From contig UQHO01000005.1 in assembly GCA_900540995.1 (NCBI GenBank), positions 21,556 through 85,555 of the forward strand: DNA of 64,000 nucleotides. The letters are read 5' to 3'. Below are positions 10,400 through 17,251 of the stretch, one piece after another; position 1 is the stretch's first letter; every line of letters starts with the position of its first letter. The notes under the pieces were generated by a model, which saw only the letters and a program-made list of their open reading frames with translations, was not told where the DNA came from and ran no database searches. The stretch comes from an uncultured Collinsella sp. Its GTDB lineage: Bacteria; Actinomycetota; Coriobacteriia; Coriobacteriales; Coriobacteriaceae. Both the position numbers and the translations under genes were made by a program.

Positions 10400-10455
10400 T
10401 TGCGTAACTGTGCATAGTGTATATATACTGTGCTTACCGGTTATATACACGTGTA
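10400..10455 (+). promoter_or_regulatory. Promoter with overlapping palindromic operator of the GntR-ABC operon
   Basis: TTGCGT (10400-10405) and TATACT (10424-10429) are 18 bases apart. GTGTATATA (10417-10425) is a perfect inverted repeat of TATATACAC (10442-10450), and TACACGTGTA (10446-10455) is itself palindromic. The operator-like repeats cover the -10 element and the start region, fitting repression by the GntR protein encoded 23 bases downstream. Confidence 0.65.
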
Positions 10456-10477
10456 GCCCAACAGCTAAGGAGCCGCT

Positions 10478-10858
10478 GTGGACATCATCCTATCCAATTC
10501 GAGCGACAAGCCCATCTACGAGCAGATAACCTCGCAAGTCAAAGCTCAGATCTTATCGGGCACGCTCGCTGCGGGAGCCAAACTCCCCAGCATCCGTGCA
10601 CTCGCGAGCGATCTTGGCGTGAGCGTCATCACCACCAAGCGCGCCTACGCCGACCTGGAGCAGCTCGGGTTTATCTGCACCGTGCAGGGCAAGGGCTGTT
10701 TTGTCGCCGAGGGCAACCAGGAGCTTTTGCGCGAAAACCAGCTCTGCCATATCGAAGATCTGCTTGCGAAAGCGGCAAGCCAAGCCGAAACCCTGGGCGT
10801 CACGCGCGACAAGCTGCACGAAATGCTCGACCTTGTAGCCCCCGAAACCATGCAGTAG
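10478..10858 (+). CDS. GntR family regulator, YtrA subfamily
   Basis: 126 residues, starting at GTG 10478 behind AAGGAG. The N-terminal winged helix (KPIYEQITSQVKAQI, then GAKLPSIRALASDLGVS) is followed by a short helical tail of about 45 residues instead of a large effector domain, which marks the YtrA subfamily. These regulators normally repress an adjacent ABC transporter operon, here the two genes immediately downstream, and sense cell-envelope stress or antibiotics. The palindromes over its own promoter support autoregulation. Confidence 0.92.
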   Translation: MDIILSNSSDKPIYEQITSQVKAQILSGTLAAGAKLPSIRALASDLGVSVITTKRAYADLEQLGFICTVQGKGCFVAEGNQELLRENQLCHIEDLLAKAASQAETLGVTRDKLHEMLDLVAPETMQ

Positions 10859-10881
10859 CCATCTGCAAGAAAGGCTATACC

Positions 10882-11763
10882 ATGCAAAACTTGCTAGAAC
10901 TCAAAGGCATCTCACGCCGTGTGAGCGACCGTTTTTCGCTGCGCGACGTCACGCTTGCCGTGGAGCCTGGCCAGATCGTCGGCTTTGTTGGTGCCAACGG
11001 TGCTGGCAAAACAACGACGATTCGAGCTGCTCTCGGGCTTATAAAGCTCGATGCCGGCGAAGTGCACCTGTTTGGGCAGCGCTGTGGCGCCGACGCGCCC
11101 GATGAGTCGCAACGCCATCTACGCTCCCGCGTCGGTCTTGTCCTGGACACGTGCCCCTTCCCCTCCATGCTCAAGGTGGGCCAGATCGAGTCGCTCGTAG
11201 GCCCGGCGTACCCCACGTGGAACCGCGAAACGTTCGCCGGATTCATCAACCGATTTGGCCTCGATCCCAAGACAAAGGTCAAGGACCTCTCCCGCGGCAT
11301 GGGCATGAAACTGCAGCTTGCCTGCGCACTCAGCCACAAGGCCAAGCTGCTCGTTTTGGATGAAGCCACCGCGGGCCTCGATCCCATGGCACGCGAGGAG
11401 CTGCTTGATGAGCTGCTTGCCTTTGTCGCCGACGGCCAGCACAGCGTGCTGCTCTCGAGCCACATTACGTCCGACCTCGATCGCACCGCTGATCGCGTCA
11501 TCTGCATCGATAATGGCTCGATTATTTTTGACCTGCCGCGCGAGGACATTACCGACCGCGCCGGCATCGCCCACTGCACCCAATCGCAGGCTGCCGAGCT
11601 TATGGCTTGCGTCGAAGGCGCCCGTGCCGTCCACCACGCCTATAGCGTGGACGTGCTCGTGCCCAACCGTTGCGAAACGCTCGAGGCCTTTCCCGAGATT
11701 CCCTGCGATCGGGCAACCATTGATGACTACCTGCGCCTCACGCTGAAAGGGGCTTCGAAATGA
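10882..11763 (+). CDS. ABC transporter ATP-binding protein
   Basis: A 293-residue ABC ATPase: Walker A GANGAGKTT (residues 38-46), signature LSRGMGMKLQLA (a variant of LSGGQ), Walker B LLVLDEAT and a switch His in SSHIT. The C-terminal extension after the ATPase core is typical of BcrA/YtrB-type exporters. The start is ATG 10882 behind AAGAAAGG, 23 bases after the GntR gene. Its stop codon overlaps the permease start by 4 bases, so synthesis is probably coupled. Confidence 0.93.
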   Translation: MQNLLELKGISRRVSDRFSLRDVTLAVEPGQIVGFVGANGAGKTTTIRAALGLIKLDAGEVHLFGQRCGADAPDESQRHLRSRVGLVLDTCPFPSMLKVGQIESLVGPAYPTWNRETFAGFINRFGLDPKTKVKDLSRGMGMKLQLACALSHKAKLLVLDEATAGLDPMAREELLDELLAFVADGQHSVLLSSHITSDLDRTADRVICIDNGSIIFDLPREDITDRAGIAHCTQSQAAELMACVEGARAVHHAYSVDVLVPNRCETLEAFPEIPCDRATIDDYLRLTLKGASK

Positions 11764-12458
11764 AACGTGCCTTTATGTCCGAGCTCGCCATCGCTCGCTC
11801 GCTTATCCCGAGTATTGCGGGCGTCGGCTTGTTCATCTTCGTTGTGCTGACGCTCGCCAACGCGTCGGATGGCGATTCCGGTATGAGCGCCGGCGCCTGC
11901 GCCGTCAGCGCCATGTCACCCATCATAGTCATGAACTCACTGGCCGGTTTCGACAATCAAAACGGTTGGGAGCGCTACCGGGCAACGCTGCCCTTCTCGC
12001 GCAAAGACATCATCTGCGCACGCTACCTGAGCGTTATTGTCTTCTCCGCCGTCATGGCATGTGCAGCTACGCTTTTGAGTGTCGTCGCCATCCCGCTCTT
12101 CAACAGCGCGGGCATTCCTTCGACAGGGCAGACGGTCTTTGAAATCGCAATCGCCTCGGCAGCATCGATGCTCATCTCCCTCATGATGGTGTTTTTGGCG
12201 CAGCCACTGTTCTTTCGATTTGGACACATGGAGGCGCTGCGCCTATCCGTTGGCCTGTTTACCATGCTCGGATGCCTTGCCATGGCAACGTTGAGTTCCT
12301 CCAACCCCATCAGCAACTGGCTCATGTCGATTGCCGGAGCGAATCCCGATCCCGCCGTCCTTGGCTGTCTGTGTGCAGGAATTGCAGTACTGGCGCTCGC
12401 ACTATGTGCAATCAGCTGCGCTGTCAGCACCAAGGTTTATCGAGTACGCGATCTGTAA
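11760..12458 (+). CDS. ABC-2 type membrane permease
   Basis: 232 residues with six hydrophobic segments and the layout of ABC-2 permeases (a long cytoplasmic loop between the first two helices containing NSLAGFDNQNGWERYRATLP). The ATGA overlap with the upstream ATPase gene makes it the cognate membrane subunit. With the GntR regulator this resembles YtrA-type operons that respond to lipid-II-binding antibiotics; the actual substrate is unknown. No convincing terminator follows. Confidence 0.85.
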   Translation: MKRAFMSELAIARSLIPSIAGVGLFIFVVLTLANASDGDSGMSAGACAVSAMSPIIVMNSLAGFDNQNGWERYRATLPFSRKDIICARYLSVIVFSAVMACAATLLSVVAIPLFNSAGIPSTGQTVFEIAIASAASMLISLMMVFLAQPLFFRFGHMEALRLSVGLFTMLGCLAMATLSSSNPISNWLMSIAGANPDPAVLGCLCAGIAVLALALCAISCAVSTKVYRVRDL

Positions 12459-12586
12459 TCGACAGCTAAAAAAGCTTAGGTGGTACCCCGCTTATTTTTT
12501 CAATGAAACAAGGCAGCATAGCGTCACCACCGCCCCTCACAGCAGGCCGTCTAGTTCTTGGCAACCAAAAAGACACCGTCAGCATA
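12459..12586. other. Intergenic stretch without a gene
   Basis: Together with the repeat at 12587-12770 and the leader of the next gene this makes a 450-base gap. No open frame with a ribosome-binding site is visible. A sequence near 12478 (AGGTGGTACCCCGC) looks like a T-box fragment but lacks the rest of one. Confidence 0.5.
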
Positions 12587-12770
12587 TCGAAGGTGAATAC
12601 TTTTCCGAGAAGTGAACGAGTAAAAACAGTGCCCTGTAGCATCGACAATTTTAAGGACTCAATTCCTGCGGTTTTTGTCTAAGAATCCTGCAGTTCTGTT
12701 CGAAAAAAGTATGCATGTTCCAGGGGTCCAGATTTACTCGTTCACTTCGCGGAAAACCATTCACCTTCGA
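12587..12770. repeat. 184-bp long-arm palindromic element, family B (copy 1)
   Basis: The ends are inverted repeats: TCGAAGGTGAAT (12587-12598) and its exact complement (12759-12770), continuing inward through TTTTCCGNGAAGTGAACGAG with few mismatches. The loop contains two CCTGCNGTT motifs. A second copy of similar length and architecture lies at 29525-29706. It has no coding capacity that looks real. Confidence 0.85.
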
Positions 12771-12908
12771 TTCGAGCCTTAACCAAATGTCCTCTCGAAC
12801 TATGGCCCCTGTCTCACCACAGCGATATCAAAGCTTCATGCCGGGACGGTATCATCGGACGAGCGCCGTAAATCTGGCGCGGTCGTTCTTTGGGGAGGCA
12901 TTTCACCC

Positions 12909-13784
12909 GTGTCGTGGGTCGCAGCAGCATTTGTGTCGGCTTTCTTTGCCGGCATCACATCTGTCCTGGCCAAATGCGGCATCAAGCAGACCGACTCCGA
13001 TGTCGCAACGGCCATTCGCACCTGCGTGGTGCTCGTTTTCGCCTGGGCAATGGCGGGCATTTCTGGATCCATTGGAACCATCGGCAGCATCGAACCCAGA
13101 TCTTGGCTCTTTCTCGTCCTCTCGGGACTCGCTACCGGTGCTTCGTGGATCTGTTACTTTAAGGCGTTGGGCATCGGAGACGTCAATAAGGTCGTACCGG
13201 TCGACAAGATGAGCACCGTACTCGCCGCACTGATCGCCATCGTGCTTTTTGGCGAGACGAGCAACCTTGCGGTTAAGCTCGTGGGAACCGCTGTCATCAC
13301 CCTCGGCACGTTTTTAATGATCGAGAAGAAGCAGTCTGCCGGACCCGAGCAGCAGCAAGACCGGACCTGGCTCGCTTACGCCCTCGGCGCCGCCGTGTTC
13401 GCGGCGCTCACGTCCATCCTTGCCAAGGTTGGCATCGAAGGCGTCGAGTCAAACCTGGCCACGGCAATCCGCACCTGCGTGGTACTGGTTATGGCATGGG
13501 CGATCGTGGCAGCCAAGGGAAAACTGGATCAGGTCGCGCACGCTGACCGGCGCGAACTCACATTTCTCGCAACATCGGGCATCGCGACCGGAGCATCGTG
13601 GCTGCTCTATTACTACGCCATCGCCACAGGCCAGGTGAGCGTCGTGGTGCAGATCGACAAACTATCGATTGTCGTATCAGTACTATTTGCGCGCCTGACA
13701 TTCAACGAAAAACTCTCACGACGCAGCGTCATCGGTCTCGCCCTCATCGTACTGGGCACCGCCGCGCTCGCAGTTTGGAAGTAG
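12909..13784 (+). CDS. EamA/DMT family transporter with near-identical halves
   Basis: 291 residues, starting at GTG 12909 with GGGGAGG 10 bases upstream. It has ten predicted TM helices in two EamA repeats that are unusually alike: ATAIRTCVVLV occurs in both halves (about residues 35 and 180), as does ATGASW. This shows the internal duplication typical of 10-TM DMT proteins. The substrate is unknown. It is convergent with the EFR1 gene, with a small imperfect hairpin over the two stop codons. Confidence 0.88.
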   Translation: MSWVAAAFVSAFFAGITSVLAKCGIKQTDSDVATAIRTCVVLVFAWAMAGISGSIGTIGSIEPRSWLFLVLSGLATGASWICYFKALGIGDVNKVVPVDKMSTVLAALIAIVLFGETSNLAVKLVGTAVITLGTFLMIEKKQSAGPEQQQDRTWLAYALGAAVFAALTSILAKVGIEGVESNLATAIRTCVVLVMAWAIVAAKGKLDQVAHADRRELTFLATSGIATGASWLLYYYAIATGQVSVVVQIDKLSIVVSVLFARLTFNEKLSRRSVIGLALIVLGTAALAVWK

Positions 13785-13799
13785 CGCGGCCAGCAGCCG

Positions 13800-14591
13800 C
13801 TACATCCTCACACCTGGCTTGGGATGCCTGTACTGACCGTGGGATGCCGTGCGCTTACCGTGCGAGATGGCAAATTTGGGACAACAGTGCAGGCAACGAA
13901 GGCAGGCTGCGCACTCCGGCTTTGTCCAGACGGGAAGGCCGTCGCGCATCTCAATCGCCGCCATGGGGCAGCGCTTGGCACACAGGCCGCAGCCGATGCA
14001 GCGATCGGCATCGACGGCAAACTTGCTCGTCTGTTGCATGCGCGGCAGCCCAATTGCGTGATACGCGCACGATGCAAACAGAGGCACGCGATGGCGCATC
14101 ATGTTGCCCGTGCGGCGTGCCCGCACCGCCTCGATCACGGCATCAATCTGCGCCTCGGCAGCTCTATTGACACCCTCAACCTTTTGAGGGTCAGACAGGT
14201 CGAAAACAGGCGTCCAGGTATCGGGCATCTTGACGCTCATCGCCGCATCTAACTCGAGCCCACGCTCGTGTAGCAGATCGCGGGCGAACTTGGCCGATTG
14301 CCCGGTCGTCGAACCATATGTCGAGACATAGAACGTATAGGGGCGCTCGCCGCCCTTTGTGCCGGCAGCAACCGATAGGTCGACAGTCTTCAAAAACTCG
14401 ATCATTGGCGTCGGCAAGCCCCAGGCGTATACCGGGGCGACAAACCCCAGCCGACAGGGGCCTTCCATCACAGCAAGGTGAAGGATCTCGGCATCAAAGC
14501 GCTCAATCGACATAACTTTGTCGCTTGTCGCCGCTGCAATGCGACGCGCCACATGCTCGCTGTTCCCTGTCGCGCTAAAGTACAGGATCAT
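13800..14591 (-). CDS. EFR1 family flavodoxin-ferredoxin fusion protein
   Basis: 263 residues. The N-terminus is a flavodoxin fold (ILYFSATGNSEHVAR, FMN phosphate loop at residues 5-11). The C-terminal 75 residues carry two 4Fe-4S motifs, CIGCGLCAKRCP and CAACLRCLHCCP. The EFR1 family of anaerobes joins both cofactors in one soluble electron carrier; partner enzymes are not established. The start is ATG 14591 behind AGGGG; the frame is open further upstream but that part overlaps the ClC gene. It follows the ClC gene with 35 bases between. Confidence 0.88.
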   Translation of the reverse strand: MILYFSATGNSEHVARRIAAATSDKVMSIERFDAEILHLAVMEGPCRLGFVAPVYAWGLPTPMIEFLKTVDLSVAAGTKGGERPYTFYVSTYGSTTGQSAKFARDLLHERGLELDAAMSVKMPDTWTPVFDLSDPQKVEGVNRAAEAQIDAVIEAVRARRTGNMMRHRVPLFASCAYHAIGLPRMQQTSKFAVDADRCIGCGLCAKRCPMAAIEMRDGLPVWTKPECAACLRCLHCCPKFAISHGKRTASHGQYRHPKPGVRM

Positions 14592-14626
14592 CTTGTACCC
14601 CTGGAATTGACTCGTGAAAAACCGCG

Positions 14627-15931
14627 CTACTTGCGCAGCGGCTTGGGCAGTGGAATGCCGGCGGCGATGACGGCGGCGATGATCATGCAGACGATACCCT
14701 TGAGTGGGAAGCACATGAGCAGCAGGCCCACGACCATGACCGGCTGACGCATGACCGCACCCATCGTCGATGCCGTGCAGACGGCGACGCAAAAGACCGG
14801 ATCTGCGCCGGTGAGGATGGCAAGGCCATAGCCCAGGCTCACACCCGAGAAGATAACCGGGAAGAAGTGGCCGCCGCGCCAACCAAGGTTGATGAGGGCG
14901 GGCGTCAGCATGGCCTTAACAAGACCGGTCGCGATAAGCACGCCAGCGGGAATGGTCAGATAGGTTTCCATGAGCACGTCGGCCTGGGTCTCGCCGGCAA
15001 ACATGGTGTAGGGCAGAACCGTGCCACAGATGGCGAGCGCCAGACCGGCTAGCATGGCCTTGACGACAGGACGCTCCCCTATTGCATGAGACAGTGCCTC
15101 GCTCGCGTGCTCAGAGACAAAGTACAGCCAACCGCATACGGTGCCGACCAACGCCAGCGGAATGAGCCAGACAAGTTCCAGGTTGCCCACCACGGCGGCC
15201 TCGAACCTCGGCATGCCCATGCCGCCGCCCACAAGCTGGCCGAGCAGCAGGTAGGTGCCCAGACCGCCGGCAATCGCAATGCCGTAGACCACCGTCTTTT
15301 GCGCCTTGGGCAGCTTGATGGTGATCTCGCCGGACGCGGATTCATCGTCGGCGTCTTCGCCCTGGCCGTCAGCACTTCCGGCAAGCGGTGCCACAAAGCC
15401 AAAGACGGGCGCGGTAAAGAGCGCCGTCAGGGCAGCCTGGGTGCCCAGCAGCGTGAGCTCCCTAAACTCAGCTCCAAAGCGACGCATGCGATCGCCGACC
15501 CAGCTGCACAGACCCGCGATAACGCCGGTCAGGCCGGCCTCCGGTCCAATGCTGCCACCAAACAGCAGCGGCAGCAATGCCGCGAGCGAAAGCTTGCCCA
15601 GGTTGTCGTACGGGTAGCGCCCATCGCGCTTTACCTTGGCCATCACCTGGTTGAGGTCATCGGTCTTGGTGCCCGTCGTCTTTTCGTACAGACCGATCAG
15701 CAGGCCGCCCAGCAGGCAGACGAAAAACGGGTATGGCAGAAAGCCAAACGGTCCGCTGGCAAGCTCGGGCGAAGCGACGCCCAGCGCGTGTGGAATCTCG
15801 GTCCATAGATAGTCGATACCGTGCTCCATCGCAAAGAAGAACAGCCAGACTGCGGCACCTGCGAACGCACCGGTCACGGCAACGCTAACTAAAAACAGCG
15901 CGCGGTTTGTGGGTTTGGCAAGGTTATCCAT
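14627..15931 (-). CDS. ClC family voltage-gated chloride channel or transporter
   Basis: 434 residues with many TM helices. Seen: the selectivity-filter motif as GGSIGPEAG (around residue 140), which keeps the gating Glu, and the conserved RGGHFFPVIFSGVSLGYG helix near the C-terminus. The usual first filter motif GSGIP is not obvious. A charged insert of about 25 Asp/Glu/Ser residues lies near residue 190. ATG 15931 follows GGGAGGA. It probably exchanges Cl- or F- for H+ across the membrane. Confidence 0.9.
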   Translation of the reverse strand: MDNLAKPTNRALFLVSVAVTGAFAGAAVWLFFFAMEHGIDYLWTEIPHALGVASPELASGPFGFLPYPFFVCLLGGLLIGLYEKTTGTKTDDLNQVMAKVKRDGRYPYDNLGKLSLAALLPLLFGGSIGPEAGLTGVIAGLCSWVGDRMRRFGAEFRELTLLGTQAALTALFTAPVFGFVAPLAGSADGQGEDADDESASGEITIKLPKAQKTVVYGIAIAGGLGTYLLLGQLVGGGMGMPRFEAAVVGNLELVWLIPLALVGTVCGWLYFVSEHASEALSHAIGERPVVKAMLAGLALAICGTVLPYTMFAGETQADVLMETYLTIPAGVLIATGLVKAMLTPALINLGWRGGHFFPVIFSGVSLGYGLAILTGADPVFCVAVCTASTMGAVMRQPVMVVGLLLMCFPLKGIVCMIIAAVIAAGIPLPKPLRK

Positions 15932-16056
15932 CGGGTCCTCCCGCGGTCAAAGTCGACATAGATACGTTTTATTGTAGAGCGAGTGTGGCCCAGACAAGCC
16001 AGCCGTCTGCGCCGCAAACGGCACCATTGGGAGCCATAGTGGGGCAGGCTCAAGGC

Positions 16057-16590
16057 TTATCCGTTGATAATCGAGGCAATCTCGCGCAAATCGTCGGCAA
16101 AGTAGATGCCGTGCTGGCGCTTCAGGCTCGAAAGCCCCTTATCAATCATGTGCCCGAGCAGCGCCTTGAGGTCGTTGTAGTAACCGTTCAGGTTGTACAA
16201 AATGCACGGCGCATCGAGATGCCCCAACGACACCGCGGACATGACCTCGGCAATCTCCTCGAGCGTGCCCGTCCCACCGGGAAAGGCGATGAACGCATCG
16301 CCGAGCTCAATCATCTTGGCCTTGCGCTCGGCCATATCGCTCGTCACGATAAGGTCGTCGATACCGTCATGCTGAAACTCGGCCTCGATAAAAAAGCTCG
16401 GCTCAACACCCGTCACATGTCCACCTGCCTCGAGCACGCTATCGGCGAGCGCACCCATCAGGCCCGACTTGGACCCGCCGTATACCAGCGCGTGTCCGTT
16501 GGAGCCAATCCAGTTGCCCAGCTCCTGCAGCGCGGGCAGAAACGCTGGGTCGTTACCAACGCTGGCACCCAGATACACGGTGATATTCAT
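16057..16590 (-). CDS. LOG family protein (TIGR00730)
   Basis: 177 residues with the LOG hallmark PGGTGTLEE at residues 104-112 and the upstream ERK (about 88-90), a nucleotide-binding Rossmann-like fold. Family members release cytokinin-type bases by hydrolysing nucleoside 5'-monophosphates (phosphoribohydrolase) and may act in nucleotide salvage. The start is placed at ATG 16590 because GGGGGG lies 7 bases upstream. The neighbour 36 bases downstream on the same strand begins a separate transcription direction group with the channel gene upstream. Confidence 0.92.
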   Translation of the reverse strand: MNITVYLGASVGNDPAFLPALQELGNWIGSNGHALVYGGSKSGLMGALADSVLEAGGHVTGVEPSFFIEAEFQHDGIDDLIVTSDMAERKAKMIELGDAFIAFPGGTGTLEEIAEVMSAVSLGHLDAPCILYNLNGYYNDLKALLGHMIDKGLSSLKRQHGIYFADDLREIASIING

Positions 16591-16626
16591 ATTCAGTCCC
16601 CCCAATCGTGACGCGCGGCGCCCGTT

Positions 16627-17052
16627 CTAGCGTTGGCGGCGGCGATATTCGCGCACGCGGCGCGACAGGTCGGCGAGCTCGTCACGATCGAGCTCCTCCA
16701 AATGCTCAAGATCGTCCATAAAGCGCGCCATGGTGTCCTTTTGGCGCAGCTTGATGAGCGTATTGCAGTAGTTCACCGCCACGCCCGTAAGCATGGCGAT
16801 ATAGAAGATACTGATGACGCTTAGGATGACGGTAATGCCGCGGGCAACCGGCGTTTCTGCCGGGATATCGCCAAAGCCGATCGTCGAGACCGTCTCAAAG
16901 CTAAACCACAGGCCATCACCAAAGGTGAGGGTCGTAGGCTCGGACAGCCAGACAGCCGTCGAGCACAGCAGGTAAAAGATAAGAAACAGGCCCGTGATGC
17001 GTGCAAAGCCAGCCTGTCGCAGCACATCGGCAAGCGTCCTCAACCTGTTCAT
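16627..17052 (-). CDS. Two-TM potassium channel
   Basis: 141 residues: TM1 (TGLFLIFYLLCSTAVWL), a pore helix, the K+ selectivity filter TIGFGD at residues 57-62, and TM2 (VILSVISIFYIAMLTGVAVNYC), then a charged cytoplasmic tail with LEELDRDELADLSRRVREY. It should form a tetrameric K+ channel without an RCK domain. ATG 17052 follows AAAAGGGG; upstream in-frame codons have no ribosome-binding site. It is upstream of and co-directional with the LOG gene (36 bases apart). Confidence 0.88.
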   Translation of the reverse strand: MNRLRTLADVLRQAGFARITGLFLIFYLLCSTAVWLSEPTTLTFGDGLWFSFETVSTIGFGDIPAETPVARGITVILSVISIFYIAMLTGVAVNYCNTLIKLRQKDTMARFMDDLEHLEELDRDELADLSRRVREYRRRQR

Positions 17053-17109
17053 CGCGACCCCTTTTCCCAGACGCCCAATCACATTCGCTCGATATTGTCC
17101 CACAACCGA

Positions 17110-17160
17110 CAGTTAGGGACGTTCCTTTTGTGCGGGGCAGAAAGGGACTGTCCCCAACTG
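17110..17160. repeat. Hairpin repeat, GGGAC-type family C
   Basis: CAGTTAGGGACGTTCCTTTT pairs imperfectly with AAAGGGACTGTCCCCAACTG. Related hairpins lie at 29416-29436, 29722-29754 and 35909-35941. Here it lies between divergently transcribed genes, so it is not acting as a terminator. Confidence 0.65.
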
Positions 17161-17251
17161 CCGGGCGGGATCGTTTAGCGATGCAGCTGCCGACTGGGCA
17201 GGCTGAGCTGGTATCCTTATGCGGTAATGTCTCGATTCGTTAGGATTGCAT

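Noticed and set aside
12476..12491. T-box-like AGGTGGTACCCCGC
   Set aside because: The conserved T-box word is inexact, there is no stem I or specifier loop, and no aminoacyl-tRNA or amino-acid gene follows.
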